64,000 bases of DNA, taken from ENR-C587 sp942493235. GTDB lineage: Bacteria > Bacteroidota > Ignavibacteria > Kapaibacteriales > UBA2268. A program made the translations under genes and the position numbers. Below are positions 1-8,655 of the stretch, piece after piece; the stretch's first letter is position 1; each line of letters begins with the position of its first letter. The notes beneath the pieces were generated by a model. That model was not told where the DNA came from, did not search any database, and saw only the letters and a program-made list of their open reading frames with translations. The DNA lies in contig OW818676.1 of NCBI GenBank assembly GCA_942493235.1, positions 2,914,001 through 2,978,000 on the forward strand. Direction: 5' to 3'.

Positions 1-742
1 GCTCTTTAGAAAAATAATCAAAATCTGATTTATTAAGCATATCAATACTGTCTATTCCCATTATTTCGGAATATGCCTTGTTCATATATATCCAGCTATG
101 ATTATCATTTTTAACAAATATCGGATTCGGAATCACATCTAATACGTTATTAAGAAATTTTTTAGAGGCATTAATTTCAAATTCAGCTTTTTTTAGTTCA
201 GTAATATCAATTATTGCGGTATGTATCAAAATTTCGTTATATGTTTCGTCTTCATAAGGCAGCGATTCTAATCTAAAATATTTAATTTCATTATTTTCAG
301 TACGTTTAAGCTCACAAAATACTTTATCCGAACTGCTCATTAATTCTATCAAATGATGCTTTAGTGAGTGTGTACTTTCTTCATCAATAATACTATATAA
401 GCTTTGCTGTAAAATTTGAATTTTACTAACATTAAAATAATTCAAAAATGTCTGATTGATATCTATGATTGTTCCCTTTTTGTTCATAGTCAAATAGCAA
501 ATTGGTGCAAAATCATATAAGCGACTATAACGCTTTAGAAGGGATTCTAATTCATCACGTGTGCGAATTAGCTCTTCGTTCTGAAGTTCTAATTCGTGAT
601 AGTATATTTGAAAGTCCTGCATTATATTTTTCAGAGTTGTAACGTCTTCTTTATCTGATTCATTAACAATGGCTTTTCGGACTAATGTTTCAACTTTATT
701 CTTCAATTGCTCTAATTGATAGAAATCTTGGATTGTAATCAT
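1..742 (-). CDS. PAS-domain sensor protein, 5' part only (runs off the window)
   Basis: The minus strand is open from an ATG at 742 to the window edge, so about 247 residues are visible and the C-terminus is missing. The N-terminus is helical and ends in a stretch reading HELELQNEELIRTRDELE, which is the usual lead-in to PAS domains in sensor kinases. At least one complete PAS domain follows (FAPICYLTMNKKG, then a PAC-like ending at TAIIDITELKKAE). A second begins with NNVLDVIPNPIFVKND. Proteins of this build normally continue into a histidine kinase or GGDEF output, but the output domain is not visible here. The role as an intracellular signal sensor is inferred from the domains only. Confidence 0.85.
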   Translation of the reverse strand, partial: MITIQDFYQLEQLKNKVETLVRKAIVNESDKEDVTTLKNIMQDFQIYYHELELQNEELIRTRDELESLLKRYSRLYDFAPICYLTMNKKGTIIDINQTFLNYFNVSKIQILQQSLYSIIDEESTHSLKHHLIELMSSSDKVFCELKRTENNEIKYFRLESLPYEDETYNEILIHTAIIDITELKKAEFEINASKKFLNNVLDVIPNPIFVKNDNHSWIYMNKAYSEIMGIDSIDMLNKSDFDYFSKE

Positions 743-1130
743 TTTTATTATAAATTTTTCTCTATTAACAAAAAAATGCAATATAAGACCTTTTTAGTAA
801 TTTTCAAAATCAAATCTATCATTTTAAATATTACTTAATTTATTTGTTTTTTTATAAGTTCAGAGAATTATCACTAAATTGAATATTCCTATTTTGTGTA
901 TATTAATATTAATACTTTATTTATTATTATATTAGCATTATCAACACATAATGAATTCCTATTTTATTTTTCTGATGATATGACTTAACAAATTAAAGAT
1001 AATAATGATTAGCTAACTAATAAGCAAATCCGAATATTAATAACATAAAAAAACAAGAAAGATACAATTTCCACAATTAAATTTATAAACAAACGTTTAA
1101 TTTTTATTTGAAATATGGATAGGGATAGAA
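743..1130. other. AT-rich intergenic region between divergent genes
   Basis: This stretch separates the minus-strand PAS gene from the plus-strand mrp gene, so it should hold both promoters. It is very AT-rich with many poly-A and poly-T runs. One TAGATTTG-like -7 element lies on the minus strand near 811-818, but I find no matching TTTG upstream of it. I see no credible small gene; the open frame at 1009-1224 on the minus strand is low-complexity and overlaps the mrp start. Confidence 0.5.
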
Positions 1131-2225
1131 ATGAATTCGGGAAATATAAAAAACGAATTAACTCAGAAAATATCGAATATATTAGACAGTGATTTATCAA
1201 TGCACTTAGGTGAATTAAACTCAATTAAAGCAATAGAAGTTAGCGATAGTCAAACAGATATTACAATTGAGCTTATTGCTCCTTATCATTTGATAAAGGC
1301 AAATATCGACTCTGATATCAGGGCAATATTAAACAATTCAATACCTGATTTAAAACATAATATTAGAATTATTGAAAAGCCTATAGATACACAAAATAGA
1401 AGCTTTCTTAAAGAAGTGAAAAATATTATTGCAGTGGCTTCCGGTAAGGGTGGTGTCGGCAAATCTTCAATAGCGGCTAATATTGCAATTTCTCTGGCTA
1501 AAACCGGTGCAAAAGTGGGAATTTTAGACGCGGATATTTATGGACCGAGCCAACCGACTATGTTTGGATTAGTTGGTGAAGCTATGGAGCTTCTTGAAAT
1601 GGAAGATGGTAAAGCTTTAGCATTGCCTAATTCAAATTATGGAGTCAAAGTAGTATCAATGGGATTTATGATGAATGCTCAAGATGCCGCAATTCTGCGA
1701 GGACCGATGCTTGCAAATTATTTTTCTATGCTATTTGAACAAGTTGAATGGGGAGAGTTGGATATATTAGTTTTGGACTTACCTCCCGGAACCGGCGATA
1801 TACAATTGACGATGACTCAGAAGTTACCCTTAACCGGTGCACTAATAGTAACTACTCCTCAAGAAATTTCTCTAATTGATGTAAGACGCTCAATTGCTAT
1901 GTTCAACAAGGTAGATGTTAATATATTGGGGATAGTTGAAAACATGAGTTATTTTTCACCGGAAGATGCACCGAACAAAAAATATTATATATTCGGAGAG
2001 GGTGGTGGCAGAAAAATTGCAGGGGAGTATTATGTCGAATTATTAGGTGAATTACCGATTGATATTGAAATGCGTAACGGAAACGACAATGGCAAACCCA
2101 TTTCGGCAACAGCCCCCGATTCTGTCCAAGCTAAGATTTTCGAAGATATAACAAAAAAACTGATTAAACAGATTAGAAAAGCAAATTTTAAATTGAATGA
2201 TTCTAAATTAGAAATTGAAATGTAA
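1131..2225 (+). CDS. mrp: Mrp/ApbC (NBP35-like) ATP-binding iron-sulfur carrier family protein
   Basis: This 364-residue protein is a member of the Mrp/NBP35 P-loop family, which delivers Fe-S clusters to target proteins in the cytoplasm. Residues about 8-80 form an N-terminal MIP18/DUF59-type domain. The deviant Walker A GKGGVGKS is at 105-112, followed by ILDADIYGPSQP and the Walker B-like LDLPPGTGD. The length is normal for the bacterial family. The protein contains no cysteine at all: the C-terminal CxxC that binds the cluster in many homologues is replaced by a YFSPEDAPNKKYYIFG segment. The next gene, 3 bp downstream, encodes a CxxC-bearing Nfu domain, so the two probably act together. 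The start is preceded by a GATAGGGATAG purine tract. Confidence 0.93.
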   Translation: MNSGNIKNELTQKISNILDSDLSMHLGELNSIKAIEVSDSQTDITIELIAPYHLIKANIDSDIRAILNNSIPDLKHNIRIIEKPIDTQNRSFLKEVKNIIAVASGKGGVGKSSIAANIAISLAKTGAKVGILDADIYGPSQPTMFGLVGEAMELLEMEDGKALALPNSNYGVKVVSMGFMMNAQDAAILRGPMLANYFSMLFEQVEWGELDILVLDLPPGTGDIQLTMTQKLPLTGALIVTTPQEISLIDVRRSIAMFNKVDVNILGIVENMSYFSPEDAPNKKYYIFGEGGGRKIAGEYYVELLGELPIDIEMRNGNDNGKPISATAPDSVQAKIFEDITKKLIKQIRKANFKLNDSKLEIEM

Positions 2226-2228
2226 TTT

Positions 2229-2474
2229 ATGTATAGACAAATAGATATAGAAGACAGAATAAAAGAATGCCTACACTCAATTGAACCATTTTTGATTCAA
2301 GACGGTGGCGGTGTCGAATTTGTCAGGTATGAATATGATACAGGGGTTGCCGAAGTTCGTCTTAATGGGAACTGTGCTACATGCCCATTATCATTAATGA
2401 CATTAAGAGCAGGAATAGAGAGATATTTAATTAATGCTATCCCTGAAATCAAGCGTGTAGAGAGAGTCTTATAG
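2229..2474 (+). CDS. NifU-like (Nfu) C-terminal domain iron-sulfur scaffold
   Basis: This 81-residue protein consists of a single Nfu domain. DGGGVEFVRYEYDTGVAEVRLNGNC leads into the cluster-binding CxxC at Cys49 and Cys52, followed by PLSLMTLRAGIE, the family signature. Nfu domains hold a 4Fe-4S cluster bridged between two subunits and pass it to apoproteins. The gene starts 3 bp after the mrp stop, so the two are translated from one transcript. Because the neighbouring Mrp has no cysteines, this small protein probably supplies the cluster ligands for the pair; that link is inferred from context. Confidence 0.93.
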   Translation: MYRQIDIEDRIKECLHSIEPFLIQDGGGVEFVRYEYDTGVAEVRLNGNCATCPLSLMTLRAGIERYLINAIPEIKRVERVL

Positions 2475-2514
2475 AATATATTTTTTGATATTTTTTAAAT
2501 TAATCAAAAAAGTA

Positions 2515-2546
2515 TTTGCACATAAATCAAAAATACCTTATATTTG
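2515..2546 (+). promoter_or_regulatory. Bacteroidota-type promoter for the tRNA
   Basis: A TTTG element at 2515-2518 and a TATATTTG element at 2539-2546 are separated by 20 bp. This matches the -33 TTTG / -7 TAnnTTTG consensus of the primary sigma factor in Bacteroidota. It sits about 65 bp upstream of the tRNA and after the nfu stop, so it most likely drives the tRNA separately. Confidence 0.75.
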
Positions 2547-2611
2547 TATTCTCTTTTAAGGGTTGATAATTCGTATAAAGAGAATTTGATTTTAAAAAGA
2601 ATGTAAGATTA

Positions 2612-2685
2612 GCCGGAGTAGCTCAGTTGGTTAGAGCACCAGAATCATAATCTGGGTGTCGGGGGTTCAAATCCCTCCTCCGGTA
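2612..2685 (+). tRNA. tRNA-Met (anticodon CAT)
   Basis: A complete cloverleaf can be drawn. The acceptor stem GCCGGAG pairs with CTCCGGT, with a G-U closing pair. The D arm is GCTC..GAGC, the anticodon stem is CCAGA/TCTGG around loop ATCATAA, and the T arm is GGGGG-TTCAAAT-CCCTC. The anticodon CAT is at 2646-2648. CCA is not encoded (the discriminator A is followed by CAC). It lacks the C1:A72 mismatch and the G-C run of initiator tRNAs. It is therefore elongator Met or, less likely, the Ile tRNA whose C34 becomes lysidine; sequence alone cannot fully settle this. Confidence 0.93.
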
Positions 2686-2690
2686 CACAA

Positions 2691-2731
2691 AAAACCTTTG
2701 AAAAATAAATATTTTCAAAGGTTTTTTTTAT
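2691..2731 (+). terminator. Rho-independent terminator after the tRNA
   Basis: An inverted repeat, AAACCTTTGAAAA against TTTTCAAAGGTTT, is followed by a run of seven T. It begins 6 bp after the tRNA 3' end. Confidence 0.85.
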
Positions 2732-2737
2732 GTTTCC

Positions 2738-2945
2738 TATTCCCCACGCTCACGCTGATGCGTGGGGATGATTACTCTCACTATCCATAGATAATCTTAA
2801 AGCTCTCTCCTTCGGAGAGGTTTTGGGTGAGGTTGAAAGATTTTCGGTTACCCTCTTTACTACGCAGAGCGTAGTATGGAGGCGTGCGTATTCACATTTC
2901 CCTAATCCCCTATCCCCGAACCCCTATCCCCTACATAGTAGTAAT
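2738..2945. repeat. Dispersed hairpin-rich repeat (family 1 fragment)
   Basis: This stretch carries modules that recur in the 12957-14640 array and at 25680-25960. They include the CTCTCC-TTC-GGAGAG hairpin with the tail GTTTTGGGTGAGGTTGAAAGA, the TACTACGC-AGA-GCGTAGTA hairpin, and pyrimidine-rich CCTATCCCCGAACCCCTATCCCC stretches. A separate short hairpin CCCCACGC...GCGTGGGG lies near 2743-2768. The 74-residue open frame here is an accident of the repeat. Confidence 0.7.
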
Positions 2946-2947
2946 TT

Positions 2948-4018
2948 CTATTTATCACCGGCAAGCGAGGCTTCTTCGACTTCGACAGTATCATTAACAT
3001 TTTTCACATTTTCTCTTAAAAAGAAAAGACCACCCAAAACCATTTGAACCAAATAATTAATTCCGTGAGTAAGAGTAGCATACGCCATTGCTTCAACCGA
3101 AGAAATACCATAAATTGTAACCATTGCACCTTGTATAGCAACATGATAGAGTCCTATTGCTCCCGGAGTAGGAGAAACCGTAGTTATTACCCCGGAAACT
3201 ACAATCATCAAAATCGCATCTTGAAAGCCCAGATTAGCTGTGTTCTGAAATCCGAAAGAGAAAAACATAAAATACATGGGTAAAGTATATAATAACCAAA
3301 TCAATAAGGATTCGCCTATTAACATTAGATATTGTGATGGTGATTTTATAATAGATAACCCAACAACAAATTTTTCGTATATGCCGGATACTTTTTCATA
3401 AAACTTCAAAGAGAATGGTTTAATAATTTTAAGCAGAAATCTCAAGGTAGGAGGATAAAATGCCAATACCAATATGGCTAAAAACATTAGCCCAAAAAGC
3501 ATAATACGTTTAGTATCAATATATTCTGCCGGTAAGCCTTTCATTACTTTTTCACTTAAAAATATAAAAGTACCGGCTAACATCAGAACTAATGTTAATA
3601 AATCAATGAATCGCTCCACTACTATAGTCGCCAATGCTGACGAATAAGATACTTTCTCTCTGCGGCTAAAAGTATAGGGTCTTATAAACTCACCTCCGCG
3701 AGGCGAAATACCATTAAGTGCATAGCCGACCATCACAGATGAAAATAAATTCCAAGTAGAAACACCTTCTTTTATTGGTTTCAATATTCTCTTCCAGCGA
3801 ACGGCTCTAACCCAGTGAGATAAGATAATAACAGGTATAGGCAATAATACCCATAGATAGTTAGCATTTAAAATAATTGACCAGAGTTCGTTTAGATTAA
3901 TATCTTTCATCGAATAACGCACACATGCTATTAATACAATAATTGCGAGCAGTATTCGGGCTATTGACTTGAATCTTTCTTTCATATTTTCTATACGGAT
4001 ACCTAATAAATAAACCAT
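2948..4018 (-). CDS. Lysylphosphatidylglycerol synthase TM-region / flippase-like (UPF0104) membrane protein
   Basis: This 356-residue polytopic inner-membrane protein has about eight hydrophobic segments. The conserved block SHWVRAVRWKRILKPI is followed by VMVGYALNGISPRGGEFIRPY, and a later TPGAIGLYHVAIQGAMV segment is typical of the UPF0104/LPG_synthase_TM family. Members are the membrane part of MprF without the aminoacyl-transferase domain and are thought to move lipids or lipid-linked glycans; the substrate here is unknown. The first ATG gives 356 residues. An internal ATG at 3985 (MKERFKSIAR) is an equally good start because neither has a clear Shine-Dalgarno. The gene stands alone on the minus strand. 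Confidence 0.85.
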   Translation of the reverse strand: MVYLLGIRIENMKERFKSIARILLAIIVLIACVRYSMKDINLNELWSIILNANYLWVLLPIPVIILSHWVRAVRWKRILKPIKEGVSTWNLFSSVMVGYALNGISPRGGEFIRPYTFSRREKVSYSSALATIVVERFIDLLTLVLMLAGTFIFLSEKVMKGLPAEYIDTKRIMLFGLMFLAILVLAFYPPTLRFLLKIIKPFSLKFYEKVSGIYEKFVVGLSIIKSPSQYLMLIGESLLIWLLYTLPMYFMFFSFGFQNTANLGFQDAILMIVVSGVITTVSPTPGAIGLYHVAIQGAMVTIYGISSVEAMAYATLTHGINYLVQMVLGGLFFLRENVKNVNDTVEVEEASLAGDK

Positions 4019-4291
4019 AAAATTAAATCTTTTTTTTGATTAAAAAAAGAAATAATTTTATGATATGTGATTTATTCTTAAAACTAATTAAAAATTCCGA
4101 TATATATTTCGTATTTGATGTATTTAAATATTTATTTGTAACTTTTTATTTTTTTTATTTTAAAATATAAAATATTTCTTGGATTTTAATTTGAATTTAT
4201 TTATATTGAATTATATTTATAATGGATATTAAAAGATAGCAAGTAATCTTTATTATATATAAGAATATTCTATTATTATCTTGAGGGAATT

Positions 4292-6370
4292 ATGAAAAAC
4301 GTTTTTTTTATACTCGTTGTGTGTTCCACAATATTGGGTTCGGCTACAGCGGCTGAAGTAAAATTATTATGGGATTATAATCCACCGAACAAAATCGGCA
4401 CTCTGATTGCCGATAGAGATGCCAATTTTATTTTTGACAAAAATAGTTCAATAATGATTGACCAAAACAACGGAGAAATCGATACACTTGAAAACTTAAA
4501 TCTTCCTTCCGATTTAACAACTGATTTACAAGGTAATGCCTTTAAAGTAATTGATACTAATACGCTATTTATTTTTAATTTCTATACAAATTCAATTACG
4601 AAAAAAGATATTAGCTTTATTGATTTCGGTACTAACAAATATTCAGCACTAAATACTAATATAATAGCGGTCTTTGATAATCCAACAGCAGGAACAACAT
4701 TATATGACATTGATAATAAAACCATACTAAATGAATTTAGCCTTGCTACTCATTATCCGAATAACGGATTTAAAAGCTCACCAAGTGGTAATTTAGCATT
4801 ATTCCATTATGGTTATGATTTTTTCCTTTATAATGCTAAAGAAAACAAGATAGAATATAAAACATTTTTCGATACGGATACTTTTAGTTTTTCATATTCA
4901 AGCTTTGTAAATGATTCTGTTATCATTTTCGGTGATTTGGAGAGGACTATTTGCATTAATGCCTTAAATGCAGAACCGGTTTGCATAATACAAAAACAAA
5001 TAACACCTAATTACCTTTACGGAGCAGACAGTTTAAGTATTTCTAATTCAGGAAACTCTTTATTTCTTTTTAATTATTATACCGGTGCAACTACTGATTT
5101 AGAACCGATAGATAAAAATCCGATTTTATTTAAACAAACCGCTGAAGGCATACTCGGTTTTTTCACATCTCCCTACAGTATCTATACTTATAATTATAAT
5201 ACAAAAGCTTTTGATACGATTTATCAAATCAAATTCACTATTGACTCAAATAAAATCAAATACTTCCCTGCTTATGTCAATGAAGAGCTCAATACATTTA
5301 TCTCACCGGATATTTATGAATCACTTTACAAAAGCATAGATTGCACTAATACGGAAATCCAAAGCGATATTCCTAATTTTTATAGTATTCTCTATTATTC
5401 ACCCGAATATTATTTTGCTTTGAAGTCGTACCGTGGACTTATGTATAAAGTAAATTCCGAAACTAATTCGATAATTGACTCGTTACCGCCAATTAGCTTA
5501 TATCCATATTCTTACGAAGACCTAAATGATAAATATTTATTAGCTCATAATTATTCAACACAAATGTACAATATATTTTGGCAATATTCAAGGGAGCCGA
5601 TACTTGCAACTTACGGCTACAGTAATGTCTATGACTGTGCTTCATTTGACAAAATAAATCCCGATGCTTTTTTTTCATCCAATATGCTGACTTTGTTTTT
5701 GAGATTTTTACCTGATACAAATGTTGTATTTACAGATACTTCCGGAATAATTTCCAATATATCAACACTTTCTGATAATAAAACAGTATTTTATACAAAA
5801 TCCGACAATCCTACATTATTATACAAACATAATGTGTTTACTGATTATACTGAAACAATAAGCTTTGATATTAATATAGATAATATGTTTATCTCTAAAG
5901 ATAATTATTTTATTGCTTTAGTAGATACTGATACTAAATCGGCTAAAATTTATAAAACAAAATACATAAGCAATAAGGAGCTCGTTGCCGAAATCCCCCT
6001 ACTTTATAATAACTTATTCTTTAGTGATAATTTCAAATATGTGTTCAGTAGGACTATTAACGACGATGATTGCAAGTTTAACTGCTATCAGATTATATTC
6101 GATGATACTGATGCAGTTATTGATGAACCTTTTAACAGATTGACTATGAATTTATCGCCTAATCCGGCTGATAATGAGCTTAGTATTAGCACTAATTCCG
6201 GAGAATTGATTGAGAAAATTGAAATATTCAATAATTTGGGACAATCAATTTCAGTATATAATAATGTCCTAAGTCCTTCATTTAGGATTGATATTTCAAA
6301 ATACTCAATTGGTACTTACTATGCGGTAATTAATGGTATTACAAAAACATTTATTAAAGTCGGTTTATAA
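4292..6370 (+). CDS. Secreted beta-propeller-like protein with type IX secretion sorting domain (paralogue 1)
   Basis: This 692-residue protein has a signal peptide (about residues 1-20, ending ATA-AE). A long beta-rich body resembles WD40/YVTN-type propeller sequence with many short repeats of the form L.D...N.I. The C-terminal domain of about 80 residues begins MNLSPNPADNELSIS and ends GTYYAVINGITKTFIKVGL, the pattern of type A T9SS sorting domains. The protein should therefore be exported by Sec, carried across the outer membrane by T9SS and attached to or released from the surface. It is followed 28 bp later by a paralogue of nearly the same size, and the two are likely co-transcribed. 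The function of the body is not recognised. Confidence 0.85.
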   Translation: MKNVFFILVVCSTILGSATAAEVKLLWDYNPPNKIGTLIADRDANFIFDKNSSIMIDQNNGEIDTLENLNLPSDLTTDLQGNAFKVIDTNTLFIFNFYTNSITKKDISFIDFGTNKYSALNTNIIAVFDNPTAGTTLYDIDNKTILNEFSLATHYPNNGFKSSPSGNLALFHYGYDFFLYNAKENKIEYKTFFDTDTFSFSYSSFVNDSVIIFGDLERTICINALNAEPVCIIQKQITPNYLYGADSLSISNSGNSLFLFNYYTGATTDLEPIDKNPILFKQTAEGILGFFTSPYSIYTYNYNTKAFDTIYQIKFTIDSNKIKYFPAYVNEELNTFISPDIYESLYKSIDCTNTEIQSDIPNFYSILYYSPEYYFALKSYRGLMYKVNSETNSIIDSLPPISLYPYSYEDLNDKYLLAHNYSTQMYNIFWQYSREPILATYGYSNVYDCASFDKINPDAFFSSNMLTLFLRFLPDTNVVFTDTSGIISNISTLSDNKTVFYTKSDNPTLLYKHNVFTDYTETISFDINIDNMFISKDNYFIALVDTDTKSAKIYKTKYISNKELVAEIPLLYNNLFFSDNFKYVFSRTINDDDCKFNCYQIIFDDTDAVIDEPFNRLTMNLSPNPADNELSISTNSGELIEKIEIFNNLGQSISVYNNVLSPSFRIDISKYSIGTYYAVINGITKTFIKVGL

Positions 6371-6398
6371 TTATGATAATTATTTAAGGAAATAAATT

Positions 6399-8495
6399 AT
6401 GAAAAAGTTTATTTTATTATTCATTCTATCAATTGGATTTTTTAACACAATTAAAGCAGCAGATTATGAGCAAGTGTGGAGTTATTTGCCTCCATCACCA
6501 TATAAATCAATAAAAGCAATATTCGGTGGCAAGTATCTGTATGAAAGCCAATATTCGGTCATATATGACATGATGAATCTCAATGCTACTCCTGATACAA
6601 TAATTCAATTACCTACAAAATTTAAAACAAATAAAAACTTTGATGTATATGGATTATTAAATAATAATTCCTTTTTTAGATATAATTACAGTACGAATAA
6701 ATCTGAAGAAATTGCTTTGGACTTCGGTATCGATAGCAATTTCTACAATATTATCGATTATACTAATCATCATATCGGTATTTATCAAGACATTAAGCTG
6801 GGACTTAAAATTTTCGATATTGACAGTAACAAGGTAATTCGTGAATTTAATTTTTACAATTCTATGCCTGTGGAAATTTACCAATTCTCGCCGGACGAAA
6901 CCCAACTCCTATTTACTTACAAAAATACTATTTTTATCTATGACATCGCTTTAGACAGCATAGTCCTCCAAAAAACATTTACTGATATACCTCAGTCTCA
7001 GTATTTAGACCATGCAGTATGGTTAACAGATTCAAGTATTGTACTTGCATCTTTTAAAAACACGATTACAATAAATCCAAAGTCAGGAGAAATAAAGCAC
7101 AAAACAGATAGATTGATTACTTTTAATTATCAACTGATGGGTTCGGATAGTATTTACGTTCGTTCTACTAATTATAATATTTATTTTTATAATTATATAA
7201 ATGGACATATCGATTCAGTTTATAAGTACAATAATCAAACCACTTGTTTTGTACTAATTAATAATAAACCGTCTTACTTCACTATTACTGATAATTCAAT
7301 ACTCTATCAGAATATTATTGATTCTAATAACTATACATTAACGTCGTTTACTATTAATACAAAAGCACAATATTTAAGCGATTACAATCCTAAATCAATA
7401 ATTAATAATGATTTTACGAAAGCTATTGTAAAATCTTATAGCCAAGCAGTTAATAAGAATATATATTATTTAATAGATTTTGAAACCGGAGAAATTAGTG
7501 ACTCAATTACAATCCCCTTAAACAATCTATATATATATAACAAGGATTTCTTCCGATCTACCGGTGGCGGACAAAATAAATATTATCAATATGATTCTAA
7601 AACGAAACAAATCACTGACTCAATTGATCCGGTAAACAGTGACTTATGGAAAATATTCGATTTAAATGAAAAATTTGTATTATCAAAATTGAATGTTGGT
7701 AACGAAATTAATGTAATTGATTTAAAAACCCAAAAAAGCATTCTTGAGACTGGAGCCGATAATTACTATTCTTATCTTTCAAAAGATAATCAGAATGTAC
7801 TATTTGCATCTCTAAATGATTCAGTTAGTGTAAGAATACTGCCGGATACTAATACTCTATTTAAATATAAAAGGTACGAAATATCTTCTATAATAGCACT
7901 CCCTGATAACTCGTCGCTGATGTATATTAAAAAAGATAATATGAAAAAGCTATATATTCATAACCTTAAAACTAATACTATAGCCGAGATGATTTTTGAT
8001 TTCAATATTTACTCTCCTAAAGTTTCTATCAATAACAGATATTTCGCTCTTAAAGACTCTATTAATCGCAAACTTCATATTTATTCTATGGATTCGAAGA
8101 TAAAAGAATTAACAATTCCCCTATTTGATAATGTAATCAGTACTGTACATAATTCTGCGGATTTTAAGTATTTTATTGTTAAATCATCAGAACTGCAATA
8201 TAGTAAGAGTATTTGTTATAAATTAGATTTAGCAAATCTAAGTGTTAGCACTGATAAGCCTGAAGAAAGAGCTTTATCAATTTATCCGAATCCTGCTACT
8301 AACCTATTAAATATAAGTTTACAAAATAACCTTATAATCAAGGATATAAAAATTTACAATTTAACCGGCGAGTTAATCAACCAATTTAATAATGTTAATG
8401 CAGAAAGATTTGAAATAGATATAAGCAATTACCCGCTTGGTTCTTATTATATTTCAGCAGACGACAAATGGGAAATGTTTGTAAAAGCTGATTAA
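6399..8495 (+). CDS. Secreted beta-propeller-like protein with type IX secretion sorting domain (paralogue 2)
   Basis: This 698-residue protein is a tandem paralogue of the preceding gene. It has a signal peptide ending near KAADY, and its mature N-terminus YEQVWSYLPPSPYKS mirrors VKLLWDYNPPNKIGT of the neighbour. The body contains the same kind of degenerate propeller repeats, including matching ILPDTNTLFKYKR / FLPDTNVVFTDTS segments. The C-terminal T9SS type A domain starts ALSIYPNPATNLLNIS and ends LGSYYISADDKWEMFVKAD. The paralogues are strongly diverged, so the duplication is old. A hairpin with a T-run follows at 8514-8546. Surface function is unknown. Confidence 0.85.
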   Translation: MKKFILLFILSIGFFNTIKAADYEQVWSYLPPSPYKSIKAIFGGKYLYESQYSVIYDMMNLNATPDTIIQLPTKFKTNKNFDVYGLLNNNSFFRYNYSTNKSEEIALDFGIDSNFYNIIDYTNHHIGIYQDIKLGLKIFDIDSNKVIREFNFYNSMPVEIYQFSPDETQLLFTYKNTIFIYDIALDSIVLQKTFTDIPQSQYLDHAVWLTDSSIVLASFKNTITINPKSGEIKHKTDRLITFNYQLMGSDSIYVRSTNYNIYFYNYINGHIDSVYKYNNQTTCFVLINNKPSYFTITDNSILYQNIIDSNNYTLTSFTINTKAQYLSDYNPKSIINNDFTKAIVKSYSQAVNKNIYYLIDFETGEISDSITIPLNNLYIYNKDFFRSTGGGQNKYYQYDSKTKQITDSIDPVNSDLWKIFDLNEKFVLSKLNVGNEINVIDLKTQKSILETGADNYYSYLSKDNQNVLFASLNDSVSVRILPDTNTLFKYKRYEISSIIALPDNSSLMYIKKDNMKKLYIHNLKTNTIAEMIFDFNIYSPKVSINNRYFALKDSINRKLHIYSMDSKIKELTIPLFDNVISTVHNSADFKYFIVKSSELQYSKSICYKLDLANLSVSTDKPEERALSIYPNPATNLLNISLQNNLIIKDIKIYNLTGELINQFNNVNAERFEIDISNYPLGSYYISADDKWEMFVKAD

Positions 8496-8513
8496 TATAT
8501 TGTCAATGTCATT

Positions 8514-8546
8514 CCGCAGGTTTCTGTACCTGTGGTAATTATTTTT
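8514..8546 (+). terminator. Possible terminator after the T9SS pair
   Basis: CCGCAGGT pairs with ACCTGTGG (one G-U) and is followed by TAATTATTTTTT. It lies 18 bp after the stop of the second paralogue. The stem also belongs to the dispersed short hairpin family seen elsewhere in the window, so its origin may be a repeat that has been co-opted. Confidence 0.5.
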
Positions 8547-8563
8547 TGCAAATTTTTAATCCT

Positions 8564-8588
8564 CAGCCCTACGCTCCGCGTAGGGCTG
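8564..8588. repeat. Short perfect hairpin CAGCCCTACGC / GCGTAGGGCTG
   Basis: An 11-bp perfect stem surrounds a 3-nt loop, located between the converging T9SS operon and mutS2. Its design, a GC-rich stem with a tiny loop, matches the hairpin modules of the large repeat array. Confidence 0.6.
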
Positions 8589-8655
8589 AATTTACGGGCT
8601 TGGTCTTTCTCTTACGCATAAATAGGAGATAGAAATTATATAACTATCCAAAATT

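Noticed and set aside
1009..1224. 71-codon minus-strand frame over the mrp start
   Set aside because: It overlaps a clear gene on the other strand and is low-complexity.
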